64,000 bases of DNA from Streptosporangium sp. NBC_01495 (GTDB lineage: Bacteria; Actinomycetota; Actinomycetes; Streptosporangiales; Streptosporangiaceae), in NCBI RefSeq assembly GCF_036250735.1, contig NZ_CP109430.1, forward strand, positions 4,588,001-4,652,000, in the 5' to 3' direction. Position numbers and translations under genes: made by a program. Below, piece after piece: positions 20,405 to 29,343 of the stretch (its first letter is position 1; each line of letters starts with the position of its first letter). A model generated the notes under the pieces. That model did not search any database and had not been told where the DNA came from. It saw only the letters and a list, made by a program, of their open reading frames with translations.

Positions 20405-20716
20405 GATCGGCTCAGGTCCCCGGCGGTCCCCCACGCCGACCGCCGGTTCATCAGGTCCGAATCCGGGCAGCACCAACCTGCGCGGGACTCGAAAGCCCTT
20501 AAAACCGGGAAACGGTGTCGGCGAAGGCGTGGGACCTCATCGACGGCCCGGGGGCGCGCGCGGCTTGCCCTGTGCCTATCTTAAGGTTCAGCTCAGGCTG
20601 GGCAGCTGGAAACTTGCGAGAGCATACGACCTCATCGTGCGTTCGATGCCGGCCCGGCCCTTTGGGCCCGTAGGTTCGTCACGAACAGCGGCCGCGCCGG
20701 AAAGAAGAGCCCCGTC
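20405..20716. other. Intergenic, nothing recognised
   Basis: Between two divergently oriented hypothetical genes. No RNA gene, palindrome or clear promoter pair was seen by eye. Confidence 0.3.
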
Positions 20717-20997
20717 ATGATCACAGCGGATGACCAACTGATCAGCGTGGTTGCCGAGCGCACCGGGCTCACCCGCGAGGCACTGTTCGGGCATGTGGTG
20801 GGAGCCCGCATTCAGGGGGCATTTTCCTATCCCCTGTCCGACGAGGAGGCCGACGACACCGTACGCGGGATCATCACGGCCATGACCCGGGTGATCCCTA
20901 TCGGGCTTCCCGCCGAGGTCGATCCGGCATCGCGGTATGTGTGGCTGCACGAGATGACAGCACACTACGTCTCGGCGGAGACGCGCATGTGGCAATC
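20717..20997 (+). pseudogene. Hypothetical protein N-terminal part, cut by an IS3 element
   Basis: Starts MITADDQLISVVAERTGLTR, with GGAAAGAAGAG just upstream. After about 93 codons the frame enters the IS3 end; reading on (to 21118) yields only IS sequence. A related coding segment resumes right after the element at 22567. The two halves may have been one gene, but the reading phase does not rejoin simply if the IS is removed, so some bases were lost or the pieces are unrelated. Family not recognised. Confidence 0.55.
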
Positions 20998-21260
20998 CCC
21001 TCGAACCGTAGAGACTTCTGTTGTGGTGATCTTCGCTTTTAGGATCTTGCTGGTGCGCTGCGCGTCCTCGCTGGGGCAGGCCCTGGCCTGCCCGTACTCC
21101 TGCCGCCAGGGGCCGTAGAGGTCTCCGGGGTCAAGGGCGGCCGAAGGCCGTCGCGCAGCGATCGCGTCAGCGACCCTTGAGGCCGGAGCAGGCGGCCCCG
21201 GACACTGCGCGGCGCATCCCCCGGCCCGCACGAGGTGTTCGATCAGGAGAACGCGGCGGC

Positions 21261-22232
21261 TCATGCCGCCTCCTTCCGTTCGTGCCGCGCAGCGGCCTTG
21301 CGTTTCCTCTTGTCCTCCTTGCGCTGCCGTGCCGCGGCCCGCAACCGCTGCTGAACCGACGGATCCAACCGCTCGAACTCCACCGGCGAAAACATCGCGT
21401 TCGTCGAATGCAGCCGCATCGTGTTGAAGTCGTCGATCCAGGCGGCGATCGCACGACGGGCCTGATCATGGGTGGCGAACGGCTCACGGCGCAACAACTC
21501 GAACTCCAAACTGGAGAAGAACGACTCGGCCGCGGCATTGTCCAGCGCCGAGCCGACCCGCCCCATCGACTGCACGATGCCCATCCGCTCACAGGCCCGC
21601 CGGAAGTCGGCCGCGGTGTACTCCGACCCTTGATCACTGTGAAACCTCACACCCGCGACGCCACCGCCCCGCAGGGCGACCGCCATCTGCAGCGACGCGG
21701 TGGCCAGCGCGGCTCCCTTGTGCGCGCTCATCGCGAACCCGAGCACTCGGCGGGAGAACAAGTCCTCGGTGGCCGCCAGATACAGCGCTCCTTCAGCGGT
21801 GGGGATCTCGGTGCCGTCCCCGCACCAGGTCACGTCCGGCCCGGGTGCGGTGAAGTCCCGCCGCAGATGGTCCTCGGCCCGCCACCGGCCCCGGCCCGGC
21901 CGGGTGGTGTTCTTGCGCTTGGTCTTGGGCCGGGCCGCCAAAGCGCGCTCAGCCATGACCTTCGCCACCGTGTTCTTACTCACTCGCCAACCGGCCCGAC
22001 GCAGCCGGGCGGTGATCCGCGGTGATCCCTCAGTGCCTTTGCGCTGATGAAACGCCGAGACGACGGCCTCGATCAGACCAGCCCGACGGCGTTCGCGCTC
22101 GCCAGGACCCTCGCGCCCCCGCCGCGACCACTTATAAAACCAGGACTGCGACACCCCCAGCGCCCGGCACGCAACCGCGTGCGCAACACCGTGCTCGGCC
22201 CTCTGAGCGGCGATGAAGCCGGCCATGCTCAC
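21261..22232 (-). CDS. IS3-family transposase OrfB (DDE integrase domain)
   Basis: 323 residues. An HTH-21-like N-terminus (CRALGVSQSWFYKWSRRG), then the rve integrase core: VTWCGDGTEI with the first Asp, VRFHSDQGSEYTAADFRRAC with the second Asp, and ESFFSSLEFELL with the catalytic Glu. It ends in a basic tail (RKEDKRKRKAAARHERKEAA). ATG 22232 overlaps the end of orfA; in IS3 elements OrfAB is made by -1 frameshifting, but no A-rich slippery run is obvious here, so coupling through the ATGA overlap is an alternative. Appears intact. Confidence 0.92.
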   Translation of the reverse strand: MSMAGFIAAQRAEHGVAHAVACRALGVSQSWFYKWSRRGREGPGERERRRAGLIEAVVSAFHQRKGTEGSPRITARLRRAGWRVSKNTVAKVMAERALAARPKTKRKNTTRPGRGRWRAEDHLRRDFTAPGPDVTWCGDGTEIPTAEGALYLAATEDLFSRRVLGFAMSAHKGAALATASLQMAVALRGGGVAGVRFHSDQGSEYTAADFRRACERMGIVQSMGRVGSALDNAAAESFFSSLEFELLRREPFATHDQARRAIAAWIDDFNTMRLHSTNAMFSPVEFERLDPSVQQRLRAAARQRKEDKRKRKAAARHERKEAA

Positions 22233-22525
22233 CGGCCCATCGCGTCCTTGACCCAGAGGGCCACCGAGCGCTTGAGCACATCACGCTCCATCGCCAGCTC
22301 GGCGACCTCCCGACGCAGCCGGACCAACTCGGCCCGCTCGTCCTCGCCCAGGCCGCCGTTTCCGGCTCGCCGCCGCTGCCGGGCCATGTTCACCCAGTTG
22401 GCCAGAGTGCCCGCATTGACCCCCAGATCCTGGGCCACCCGCACGATCGGCCTACCGGTCTCCTCAACGATCCGGACCGCACCGTCTTTGAAGTCCTGAT
22501 CGAACCTCCGTCGTGTCTCAGACAT
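22229..22525 (-). CDS. IS3-family transposase OrfA (HTH)
   Basis: 98 residues, MSETRRRFDQDFKDGAVRIV at the start, HTH at about 25-50 (RVAQDLGVNAGTLANWV), and a leucine-zipper-like C-terminal helix (LVRLRREVAELAMERDVLKR). It binds the IS ends and oligomerises with OrfB. GGGGGAAC precedes the ATG. Intact. Confidence 0.9.
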   Translation of the reverse strand: MSETRRRFDQDFKDGAVRIVEETGRPIVRVAQDLGVNAGTLANWVNMARQRRRAGNGGLGEDERAELVRLRREVAELAMERDVLKRSVALWVKDAMGR

Positions 22526-22566
22526 CGCCGTTCCCCCTTTAAGGCGATGTCTCTACGTTACGAGGG

Positions 22567-23276
22567 AAAGCCCACATGGTCGTCATCCGCGTCGACAGCG
22601 CCGGTGAGATGCTGGCCCGGCGATCACCAGGCGAGGGCTACAACCCGCTAACCGACGGCTGGGACCTGGACCCGGAAGACTATGACGACGAACTCGTCCG
22701 GGCCGCCCAGCAGTGGACCTGGTGGCAGCGGGTGAAGGCCGCCGGTGTGCGCGAGATCTGGCAGATGCCAGATCCCTACGTCGGAGCAGACAGCGATGTC
22801 CCGCTGGATCGGGCCCTGGACGAGCGCAACCGTACCGGCGACGAGGCCGCATACCGGATGGCCCTGAAGCGGATCCGCAACGCGAATTCCGGGACATCGA
22901 CGCCTGGGCGCATTCCGGCCACGAGGCGCTCGCGCGAGCGGACGCTGTGACCGGCAAATCCCCGATGGCCACGCGTCGGCGTTCCGCCGCGATCACCGAA
23001 GCACTGGGGTACTACCAAACCGGGGTCGCCGTTGGCGAGTTGAGCCTTCCACTCCGCTTCACGGGCGTCACGAACTGGTCATCGACTCGTAACCGGCCCT
23101 TCCTGCGCGCCCGTCACGGCCTCGCGCTCGCTTGGTGGCGCTTGGGCGACTTCGACAACGCTGGCACGGTCTTGAGGACAACCCTTTTTATTAACCCGGC
23201 GGACAATCAAGGGCTGCGGGACATCTTGCCGCTCGTTGAGGCACGTACTCCGTATGAGAAAGCCCCCATCGACTGA
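22567..23276 (+). pseudogene. Hypothetical protein C-terminal part (TPR-like end), frameshifted
   Basis: Coding resumes right of the IS: MVVIRVDSAGEMLARRSPGE through PDPYVGADSDVPLDRALDE, then near 22885 the sense switches frame to QREFRDIDAWAHSGHEALAR and continues to 23276 with NRPFLRARHGLALAWWRLGD and TTLFINPADNQGLRDILP. The latter is the signature of TPR-like C-termini in bacterial hypothetical proteins (a short tandem of helices ending NP-DNQG-R). One base change near 22885 would fuse both parts. Function unknown. Confidence 0.6.
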
Positions 23277-23354
23277 GTGTGCTGCCACGGCTCCCAAGCC
23301 ATGACCGCGCTTGATCGCGCGAGAGGCAGGGGCCCTGCGGGCGGTCCGCGGCAG

Positions 23355-23649
23355 CTCTGTGCGTGAAGAGCTCCAGCAGAAAGCCCGGCGCCTGCTCCAG
23401 CAGGCCCAGCGGCTGCTGGAGCTCACCGACCCCGTGCAGGCCGCCGTCGACGCGTAGACCATCACCCGCCACTGGCTGGCCGAGCCACCGGTTTCGACGT
23501 TCTGAGCCGAGCCGCCGCCGGCGTGGGAGCACCGCATCTGGTCCGACTCCGCGGCCGCCGCCGCCCTGGGATGCCGCTACTGCCTGGGCTCCAAGACCGT
23601 GGCGCACCTGGACGAGAACACCCGCACGCTGGTGGTGGTGCCCTGTAGG
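23355..23649 (+). pseudogene. Decayed ORF remnant
   Basis: A frame interrupted by stops reads EELQQKARRLLQQAQRLLEL (coiled coil) and later WEHRIWSDSAAAAALGCRYC with KTVAHLDENTRTLVVVP. It is coding-like but has internal TAG and TGA codons. Family not recognised. Confidence 0.4.
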
Positions 23650-23764
23650 TGCCGAACGTCCGGGGATCTGCCGGCGAGCGCGTAGAGGGTGGAACCGTCT
23701 GCGATCGCCACTTCGGTGCTCGCTGTGACGGTCGACGGCGATCGACGCCACGCCAACTCCTTAC

Positions 23765-24187
23765 TCATCCATCGCTGCTGCCTTGTTCGAGGCCAGCCTC
23801 GACGGGCCGCAGCATCAAAAGCATGATGGCCAGCACGATGGGCCTGGAGATGATCTCGAACCAGGAGCTGTCGGCATCCCATTGGATGACGGTGGAAAGA
23901 GCGATCAGAGCCCATGCGGCGATAAGTATTGGGCGCGCGCTGTAGCCGCGTTTCCAGTCCACTCCGGCCTGCAGCGCCAGCACGACAGGGGAGACGGTCA
24001 GCCAGAGCGCCACCAGCCACGCCCAGAACCCCGACTGGTCGAGCCCTTGTGGTGACTTTGCCCACGCCAGCAGGCCGGTGAGCGAGAGCCACACCATCAG
24101 CACCGCTCCCAGCACGAGGACTGCCCCCTGAGCGGTCAGCCGCACCCGCCGGAGCCACTTCGACTCGATCGGCGACGTCTCACTCAT
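23765..24187 (-). CDS. Small integral membrane protein, unknown
   Basis: 140 residues with about four hydrophobic segments: GAVLVLGAVLMVWLSLTGLL, WAWLVALWLTVSPVVLALQA, ILIAAWALIALSTVI and ISRPIVLAIMLLML. AAGGGGAGTCCCCG precedes ATG 24187. No family motif is seen and no partner gene lies close, so the role is unknown. Confidence 0.7.
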   Translation of the reverse strand: MSETSPIESKWLRRVRLTAQGAVLVLGAVLMVWLSLTGLLAWAKSPQGLDQSGFWAWLVALWLTVSPVVLALQAGVDWKRGYSARPILIAAWALIALSTVIQWDADSSWFEIISRPIVLAIMLLMLRPVEAGLEQGSSDG

Positions 24188-24511
24188 CGGGGACTCCCCT
24201 TCGCGACAAGATGACGGTTGCGATCACCTCCGACATCGAGCTAACCGCATCACGGTCGGTGCCGTCCGGCAAGCGAGGCAACCCTGCGGGTTTACGTCAT
24301 GGCGGCCGCGCTCCGGGCCCCTTTGCTGTCCCTGACCATGCACTCAGGCCTCAGCAGATAACTGTGATTATTCGTTGAACACCGGCGGTTCCCCTTAATT
24401 TTTTGATCTGTCTGAAAAGATCTTGGTTTTGGAGTTCATGTGAACGGTGCGTTCGGCCTCTTACTCCTGAAGGGCTCATCGTCAGCCCACCCCCTCTAGG
24501 AGATGACACGC
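24188..24511. other. Intergenic, A+T-richer in its second half
   Basis: No gene. Bases 24360-24440 are clearly richer in A/T than the surroundings (TTAATTTTTTGATCTGTCTG) and may hold the promoter of the reading frame at 24512. Confidence 0.3.
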
Positions 24512-24849
24512 ATGGACACGGTCACGGCGGCGGTTAGCATCGCCTCGATCATCCTCGCTCAAACGGGTGCCCTGCTGGGCTTATGGTTGCGCCTGCGTTG
24601 GAGAGCGGAACAGGAAAAGGCCCAGGTCCAGACTTCGGTCTTTTCACTCTCATCTGGGATCATCTGCTGGGCACCTTCTCCTATGACCCCCAGCGCCGCT
24701 TCACCTCCGAGCAGCTCGGCATGGCCGCGAAACCGAATTACCCTCGCACCTATTTGGCCCAGCTCGCCGAACCCTTCCGATCCTCGGGCATCTGCCACAC
24801 CGAACCGGCCGGACCGACGAGCACCCGCAAAAAAGACGCGGCAGCCTAG
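24512..24849 (+). pseudogene. Chimeric remnant: small membrane N-terminus joined to a sterol-desaturase-type C-terminus
   Basis: TAGGAGATGACACGC precedes ATG 24512. The first 38 codons ([31 protein letters not shown]) form a signal-anchor of one gene. From about 24620, in another frame, [40 protein letters not shown] and LAQLAEPFR match the C-terminal end of fatty-acid hydroxylase/sterol-desaturase proteins. The catalytic His boxes are missing. This is a deletion junction of two genes. Confidence 0.6.
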
Positions 24850-24858
24850 GAAGGGACT

Positions 24859-25176
24859 CTAATGGTGGCCATGAGGCCAATGGTGGTGGTGACCGCCGGG
24901 CCAGGGCTGGTGGTGACCGGGCCAGGGGTTATGGCCACCAGGCCAGGGGTGGTGATGATGGCCGGGCCAGGGCTGGTGACCGCCAGGCCATGAGTGATGA
25001 TGATGACCGGGCCAAGGGTGATGGTAGTCGCCAGGGGGAGGATCATTCAGAAGTAGAGATACCGAAGCGGCTTCCTGGGGTATCGCGCTTGCCTCGGCGA
25101 GCTGAGCCGACATCGTCATGGCGACGACGAAGCTGGAAGCCATCAATGTACTAGCGGCGAAAACGTGCTTGAACAT
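24859..25176 (-). CDS. Secreted His/Trp/Pro/Gly-rich repeat protein
   Basis: 105 residues. A signal peptide ([20 protein letters not shown], cleaved near AEASA) is followed by about 55 residues of repeats of the type PWPGHHHH / SWPGGHQ, with over twenty His residues. CGGAGTGATC precedes ATG 25176. His-rich extracellular tails often chelate Zn, Ni or Cu, which fits a region full of metal transporters and sensors, but metal binding is inference. The repeats make the DNA look tandemly repetitive (GGCCAGGG units). Confidence 0.7.
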   Translation of the reverse strand: MFKHVFAASTLMASSFVVAMTMSAQLAEASAIPQEAASVSLLLNDPPPGDYHHPWPGHHHHSWPGGHQPWPGHHHHPWPGGHNPWPGHHQPWPGGHHHHWPHGHH

Positions 25177-26094
25177 GAAAGATCACTCCGTGTCTGATAT
25201 TTGAGCCCGGTGTGCTTTCTGGGCCTACAGGGCGCCAATTCAGTTTCCAGGAATATGTCGAATCGACATTACATAAGACGCTACTTCAGAGGTATCTGCA
25301 CGTTCACCCCAGTAAGACAAAGCCTTGGTCCGGGATCATCGTCGAAAAGAAAGCCGAAAGTCACACAAGAGCAGAGATCATGGGTCCGGCCTCAACGACA
25401 AATCTGACCTAAACGCTTATAGGTGGGCAAACAGTGGTCGGGCGGCTCGGCCTCGTATGGCCTCCGCATGTCCTTGTCATTACCGGCATTCCGTGCTTGG
25501 CAGCGGTTCAGGCGAATATCTGGTGGACTTGCTGCTGCCGCGCGAGCAGGACGACATGCTGATCAGTCTGGCCCTGGCCGAGCCGATGGTCAGGGATCGG
25601 CCACGGCCGTGCGGCGGCTGCAGCACTTCCTGCCCGAATCGGTGTGAACCTCGAGGCGGTCGACGACCCGCAGGTGAGGTTGCTGCCGGCTGCCCCGGCG
25701 ACCGTGCCGCATTCGGGCAGGAGGCTGATGATCGATGACAACGGCGAGTCGTGCAGACGAACACGCCACTGATCACGCGCCTCACCAGAGGCGGGGCCGA
25801 CTCGGCAACCCGGCAACCCGCTCGTCACCGTGAGCATGCTGTGGACCGATGAGCGACGGTATATCTGCCGTTGCGTACCCGGCCCTCCACAGCGGCCTGC
25901 CGCCTGCCCAACGGCGCCGACGATCTGGCGTTCGCCATCACGGCGCGTCACCGCGCGCTTGGTAGCCGAGGCACTGGATCCGAGATCACCTTTACCGCCG
26001 CGGCTGGTGACTGCGCCTACAGCGACAACGACGACGACTACCGGTGCTCGCGATGCTTTTTGTGCCTTCGCTGTGGGCCCGGCCGTCGCTGATC
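25177..26094. other. Gene remnant stretch without a callable gene
   Basis: Base composition drops in 25200-25420 and no good start or motif is found on either strand. Around 25520-25650 a plus-strand frame (LLLPREQDDMLISLALAEPM) looks coding but is broken on both sides. Nothing else is recognised. Confidence 0.3.
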
Positions 26095-26195
26095 TGGGTA
26101 ACACCATTCAGCAGGTCGTTACAGGTGACCGCGCCCAGTGTCCACGCGGTGATCCGCCCCCGGCGGTCGATGATCAATGTGGGCCATGAGTGCCG
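26095..26195 (-). pseudogene. TlpA/thioredoxin-like fragment
   Basis: About 30 codons, SWPTLIIDRRGRITAWTLGA, match the end of TlpA/ResA-type thiol-disulfide proteins (P-T-x-I-D-x-x-G-x-I). No start and no CxxC remain. A second, longer fragment of the same type lies at 27000-27150, on the other side of ccdA. Confidence 0.5.
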
Positions 26196-26225
26196 CGGGC
26201 GGGTGTGCGGGGGTCGGTGAGGTGG

Positions 26226-26960
26226 TCATAGCGGCACCTGGTAGGCGCCGATCCAGCCCTGCATCTCGGCGATGAGTTGGGCCCACACTCCCGTGATGAG
26301 GAGCACCCCCACCACGATCAGCATGCCGCCACCGATGCGGGTGATCAGCTGGGAGTGGCGGCGGATGGCTTTGAACGTCCGCAGCGCCCTGCGGTAGGCC
26401 AGCCCGGCGGCGACGAACGGCAGGCCCAGGCCGAGCGCGTAGGCGAAGGCCAGCAGCGCGCCACGCCCGGCGCTGCCCTCGTTCAGGCCCAAGGTGAGCA
26501 CGACGGCGAGCGTGGGGCCGATGCATGGTGTCCAGCCGCGCCCGAACACCATGCCCAGGACCGGCGCTCCCGCCAGCCCGGCCGCAGGCATCCGGTGAAT
26601 GCGCACATCACGTTGCATGCCGGGCAGTACCCCGAGGAAGGTGAGTCCGAGCGCGACGGTCAAAGCACCGAGTACGCGGGTGATGACCTCGGAGTTGTTC
26701 AGGATCACGGCCCCGAGGGTGCCGACCACTGCTCCGGCGGCGACGAACACGACGGCAAAACCCAGCACGAACAGCACACTGCCGGCCAGCAGCCGCCCAC
26801 GCCGCGGGTCGGCACTCATCCCGGTCACATACGACAGGTAGCCGGGCACCAGCGGCAACACACATGGCGACAGAAAAGACACCAGGCCGGCGGCGATCGC
26901 GATGGGCAACGCCAGTATGAGCGAGCCGGTCGCGACGATGGCCGCCAGATCGGCGCTCAC
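26226..26960 (-). CDS. ccdA: CcdA-type cytochrome c biogenesis / thiol-disulfide transmembrane protein
   Basis: 244 residues, six membrane segments. The signature SFLSPCVLPLVPGYLSYVTG (about residues 28-47) and GRGWTPCIGPTLAVVL (about 139-154) each carry one of the two redox Cys that move electrons from cytoplasmic thioredoxin to extracytoplasmic partners. AAGGAGCATC precedes GTG 26960. Downstream of a TlpA remnant and VKOR/DsbA genes on the same strand; CcdA usually feeds a TlpA/CcdX-type protein, of which only fragments remain here, so its partner may be encoded elsewhere. Confidence 0.9.
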   Translation of the reverse strand: MSADLAAIVATGSLILALPIAIAAGLVSFLSPCVLPLVPGYLSYVTGMSADPRRGRLLAGSVLFVLGFAVVFVAAGAVVGTLGAVILNNSEVITRVLGALTVALGLTFLGVLPGMQRDVRIHRMPAAGLAGAPVLGMVFGRGWTPCIGPTLAVVLTLGLNEGSAGRGALLAFAYALGLGLPFVAAGLAYRRALRTFKAIRRHSQLITRIGGGMLIVVGVLLITGVWAQLIAEMQGWIGAYQVPL

Positions 26961-26999
26961 GATGCTCCTTGGGTATCTCGCTGCGAGCCCGGCCCGGGG

Positions 27000-27150
27000 T
27001 TACTTCTCATCGCTCACCTTCGTGACCGCGCCCAGTGCTCGCGCGGCGAGTCGGCCCTGGCGGTCGATGGTCAGCGCGGCGGGGGTCGCGGCAGGGGGCG
27101 CGGTGGTCTGGAAGGCGAGCGCCACCTTGCCCTGATGTGTGCCTGATCGG
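27000..27150 (-). pseudogene. TlpA/redoxin C-terminal fragment
   Basis: About 49 codons end in a normal TAA at 27000-27002: GKVALAFQTTAPPAATPAAL, TIDRQGRLAARALGAVTK. This is the typical C-terminal part of actinobacterial TlpA-like proteins next to ccdA. The CxxC active site and signal peptide are gone. It precedes ccdA by 39 bases, the expected operon order. Confidence 0.65.
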
Positions 27151-27182
27151 CCGGGAACGTTTCGCGAACCGCCGGTCAGGCA

Positions 27183-27872
27183 TCACAGCAGGGTGCTCCA
27201 GTAGGACCAGAACCGCACACCGATCATGGTGAGGAGGGCCAGGAACCAGACGGTGAGCGCCACCGCGTGATAGCCCACCAGCGCCTCGACGACGCGCTGC
27301 CCACCGGCGGGCGCCGGCAGGTGGCGCCGGTGCAGGTTGTGCAGGGTGACGTAGAGGAAGCTCGGGATGGTGACCGCCCACACCAGCATGCAGTAGGGGC
27401 ACAGCGCGCCGATCACGTACAGGCTCTGGACGATCAGCCAGTGGACGAACACCACCCCGAAGGTGACGCCGGCCTGCAGGCCGAGCCAGAACCAGCGGCC
27501 CAGACGGGCGCCGGACAACAAGGCGGCGCCGATGGTGGCGACGAGGGCGAAGGCGGCGATGCCCAGCAGCGGGTTGGGAAAACCGAACACCTCGGCCTGC
27601 GGCGTGGTCATCACCGACCCGCACGAGAGCACCGGGTTGATGCTGCAGCTGGGCACGTAGGTGGGATCCTTGAGCAGCGCGATCTTCTCGACGGCGAGCG
27701 TGAACGCCGCGCCCAGCCCGATCGCCCCGCCGATCAGCAAAAGCCAAGGCAGCAGCCGGGGAAACGGCCCTGCGTCAGGGCCGACGGGTTCGGCCGCATC
27801 CAGACGATCATGCGCCGTGGAGGGCTGGTCGTCAGCGGGTTCCGCCGTGGCCTCAGCCGGCGAGCGCTGCAT
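27183..27872 (-). CDS. Vitamin K epoxide reductase (VKOR) family protein
   Basis: 229 residues. After a 40-residue cytoplasmic leader come about five membrane helices. Cys76 and Cys84 (PSCSINPVLSCGSV) are the loop pair, and CPYC (158-161, GALCPYCMLVW) is the active site that passes electrons to quinone. In actinobacteria VKOR re-oxidises DsbA-like proteins, and here its ATG (27872) overlaps the dsbA end by 20 bases. So dsbA-VKOR make a complete disulfide-forming couple outside the membrane. Confidence 0.93.
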   Translation of the reverse strand: MQRSPAEATAEPADDQPSTAHDRLDAAEPVGPDAGPFPRLLPWLLLIGGAIGLGAAFTLAVEKIALLKDPTYVPSCSINPVLSCGSVMTTPQAEVFGFPNPLLGIAAFALVATIGAALLSGARLGRWFWLGLQAGVTFGVVFVHWLIVQSLYVIGALCPYCMLVWAVTIPSFLYVTLHNLHRRHLPAPAGGQRVVEALVGYHAVALTVWFLALLTMIGVRFWSYWSTLL

Positions 27873-28587
27873 CGATGGCCGCCTTGATGTCGTCGGAGGA
27901 TTCGGGTTCGAGCTTCTTGCCGTTGAGGAAGAACGTCGGTGTCCCCTGCACGCCCAGCGCCTGGCCGTCGGCCATGTCCTTCTTGATCCGGACCAGGGTG
28001 GCCGGGTCGCTGTAGGCCTTGTCCCAGGCGGCCATGTCCAGGCCCAGATCCTGGGCGAACGTGCGGAAGAGGGCGTCGGCGGGAACCTGCTTCTCGCCCC
28101 ACTGGGTCTGGGTCTCGTACATCCGCTGGTACATCGCCTCGAACTTGCCCTGCCCGGCGGCGGCCTCGACGGCACGGGCGGAGCGCTCGGCGTTGAAGTG
28201 GCTGGGAACGGGGAAGTAGCGCACCACGAAGGTCACCTTCCCGGCGTATTGCTTGCGCAGCTTCTCCACGATGGGGAAGGCGGCCCGGCAGGCCTCGCAT
28301 TCGAAGTCGAGGAACTCCACCAAGGTCACCTTGCCGTCAGCGGCGGTCTGCACCTTGTGGCTGTCGGCCCGCACCAGCTGGGATTCGCCGGCGGCCACGG
28401 CGGCGGTGTCGGACCCGGAGGTGAATCGGTTGATCGCGAACACCGCGCCCAGCACCACCACGAACACCCCGATCACCGACAGCGAGATCATGGTGTTCTT
28501 CTTGCGCCTGCCTTGGCGCTGCTCCTCGGCGCGCATGGCTTCGATCTTGTCTCGCCGGGCCTTGGCTCGGGCCGGTGTCTTCGACAC
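27853..28587 (-). CDS. DsbA-family thiol-disulfide oxidoreductase, membrane-anchored
   Basis: 244 residues. A basic cytoplasmic N-terminus (KARRDKIEAMRAEEQRQGRR), one membrane anchor (ISLSVIGVFVVVLGAVFAI, about 35-53), and an extracytoplasmic thioredoxin/DsbA domain with CEAC at 97-100 (EFLDFECEACRAAF) and cis-Pro loop GTPTFFLNGK. It oxidises exported proteins and is re-oxidised by the VKOR encoded next. The GTG at 28587 is chosen because AAGGAG lies 7 bases upstream; a GTG 12 codons earlier lacks a site. Confidence 0.92.
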   Translation of the reverse strand: MSKTPARAKARRDKIEAMRAEEQRQGRRKKNTMISLSVIGVFVVVLGAVFAINRFTSGSDTAAVAAGESQLVRADSHKVQTAADGKVTLVEFLDFECEACRAAFPIVEKLRKQYAGKVTFVVRYFPVPSHFNAERSARAVEAAAGQGKFEAMYQRMYETQTQWGEKQVPADALFRTFAQDLGLDMAAWDKAYSDPATLVRIKKDMADGQALGVQGTPTFFLNGKKLEPESSDDIKAAIDAALAG

Positions 28588-28734
28588 GTCCACACTCCTT
28601 AGGTCAGGGGATGCCGCCGACACCGAATCAACCTAATGGATGTTGATATGTGTTTGAGGTAAAGATGCAGCCCGACATCGCAGCCCCGGGCGGGCGCGGA
28701 ACCGCCATCACAGGCCGGCTGTTAGCGTGATCGG

Positions 28735-29097
28735 GTGAGTGATGAGCACTGCGACCTTCTCTGCCTCGACCTTCCCCACGCCGAAGAAGTCCGCGCCCGT
28801 CTGCCGGCCGCGCCGAGCCTGACCTCGGCGGCCGAGCGCGCCAAGGCCCTGGCCGACCCTTCCCGGCTGCGGGTGGCCCTGGCCCTGGCCGGCGGTGGCG
28901 AGATGTGCGTCTGTGACCTGGCCTGGGTGTGCGGCTTCGCCCAGAATCTGGTCTCCCACCACCTTCGTGTCCTGCGCAACGCCGATCTGGCCGCCTCCCG
29001 CCGCGACGGCAAACTGGTGATGTACCACTTGACCGCGACCGGCCGTGCTCTGCTGACCGCCCTGATCGGCGCGGAAGATCTCACCGAGGCGATCTGA
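28735..29097 (+). CDS. ArsR/SmtB-family metal sensor, CadC type
   Basis: 120 residues. The winged HTH (SLTSAAERAKALADPSRLRV, CGFAQNLVSHHLRVLRNADL) is complete. N-terminal CDLLC gives Cys6 and Cys10, and EMCVCDL gives Cys58 and Cys60. This four-Cys set sits almost exactly where staphylococcal CadC has its Cd/Pb/Zn site (Cys7, 11, 58, 60). So it should release DNA on binding Cd, Pb or a similar soft metal. It is divergent from the DsbA/VKOR genes, with no cation pump directly next to it. GTG start, weak ribosome site. Confidence 0.88.
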   Translation: MSDEHCDLLCLDLPHAEEVRARLPAAPSLTSAAERAKALADPSRLRVALALAGGGEMCVCDLAWVCGFAQNLVSHHLRVLRNADLAASRRDGKLVMYHLTATGRALLTALIGAEDLTEAI

Positions 29098-29343
29098 ACA
29101 CCGGCGTCGTTAGCGACGAGACAATGGCCCGGCTCCTCGCCCCCGAAAGCGGGCAGTCCCGCGTCCTGCATCTGAGTTAGGCACCTGGGCTGCGTCTCCT
29201 CAGGTCTGCGTGTTCAACAGCAGGCGCCCGCAAGGTGGTGTGCTCCCAGCTTTGCGGGGAGCGGCTCGATCGCAGGGCGGATCAGGAAAGGCGCTCTGGG
29301 CGAAGGCTTCGGCGGCATGGTCTTGGAGGGCCGGGGTCGGCGG

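Larger units (their letters stand above)
20998..22566 (-). mobile_element. IS3-family insertion sequence
   Basis: About 1569 bp. Inverted ends CCCTCGAACCGTAGAGAC (left) and CCCTCGTAACGTAGAGAC (right, complement) match at 16 of 18 positions. It contains orfA and orfB on the minus strand with a 4-base overlap, the usual IS3 arrangement. No convincing target duplication (left flank ATC, right flank AAA). It interrupts coding sequence. About 260 bases between the left end and the orfB stop are non-coding. Confidence 0.82.

Noticed and set aside
24870-25045. Tandem GGCCAGGG-type repeats resembling a CRISPR or minisatellite
   Set aside because: The units are codons for PWPGHHHH repeats of a secreted protein; units are variable and have no spacers.
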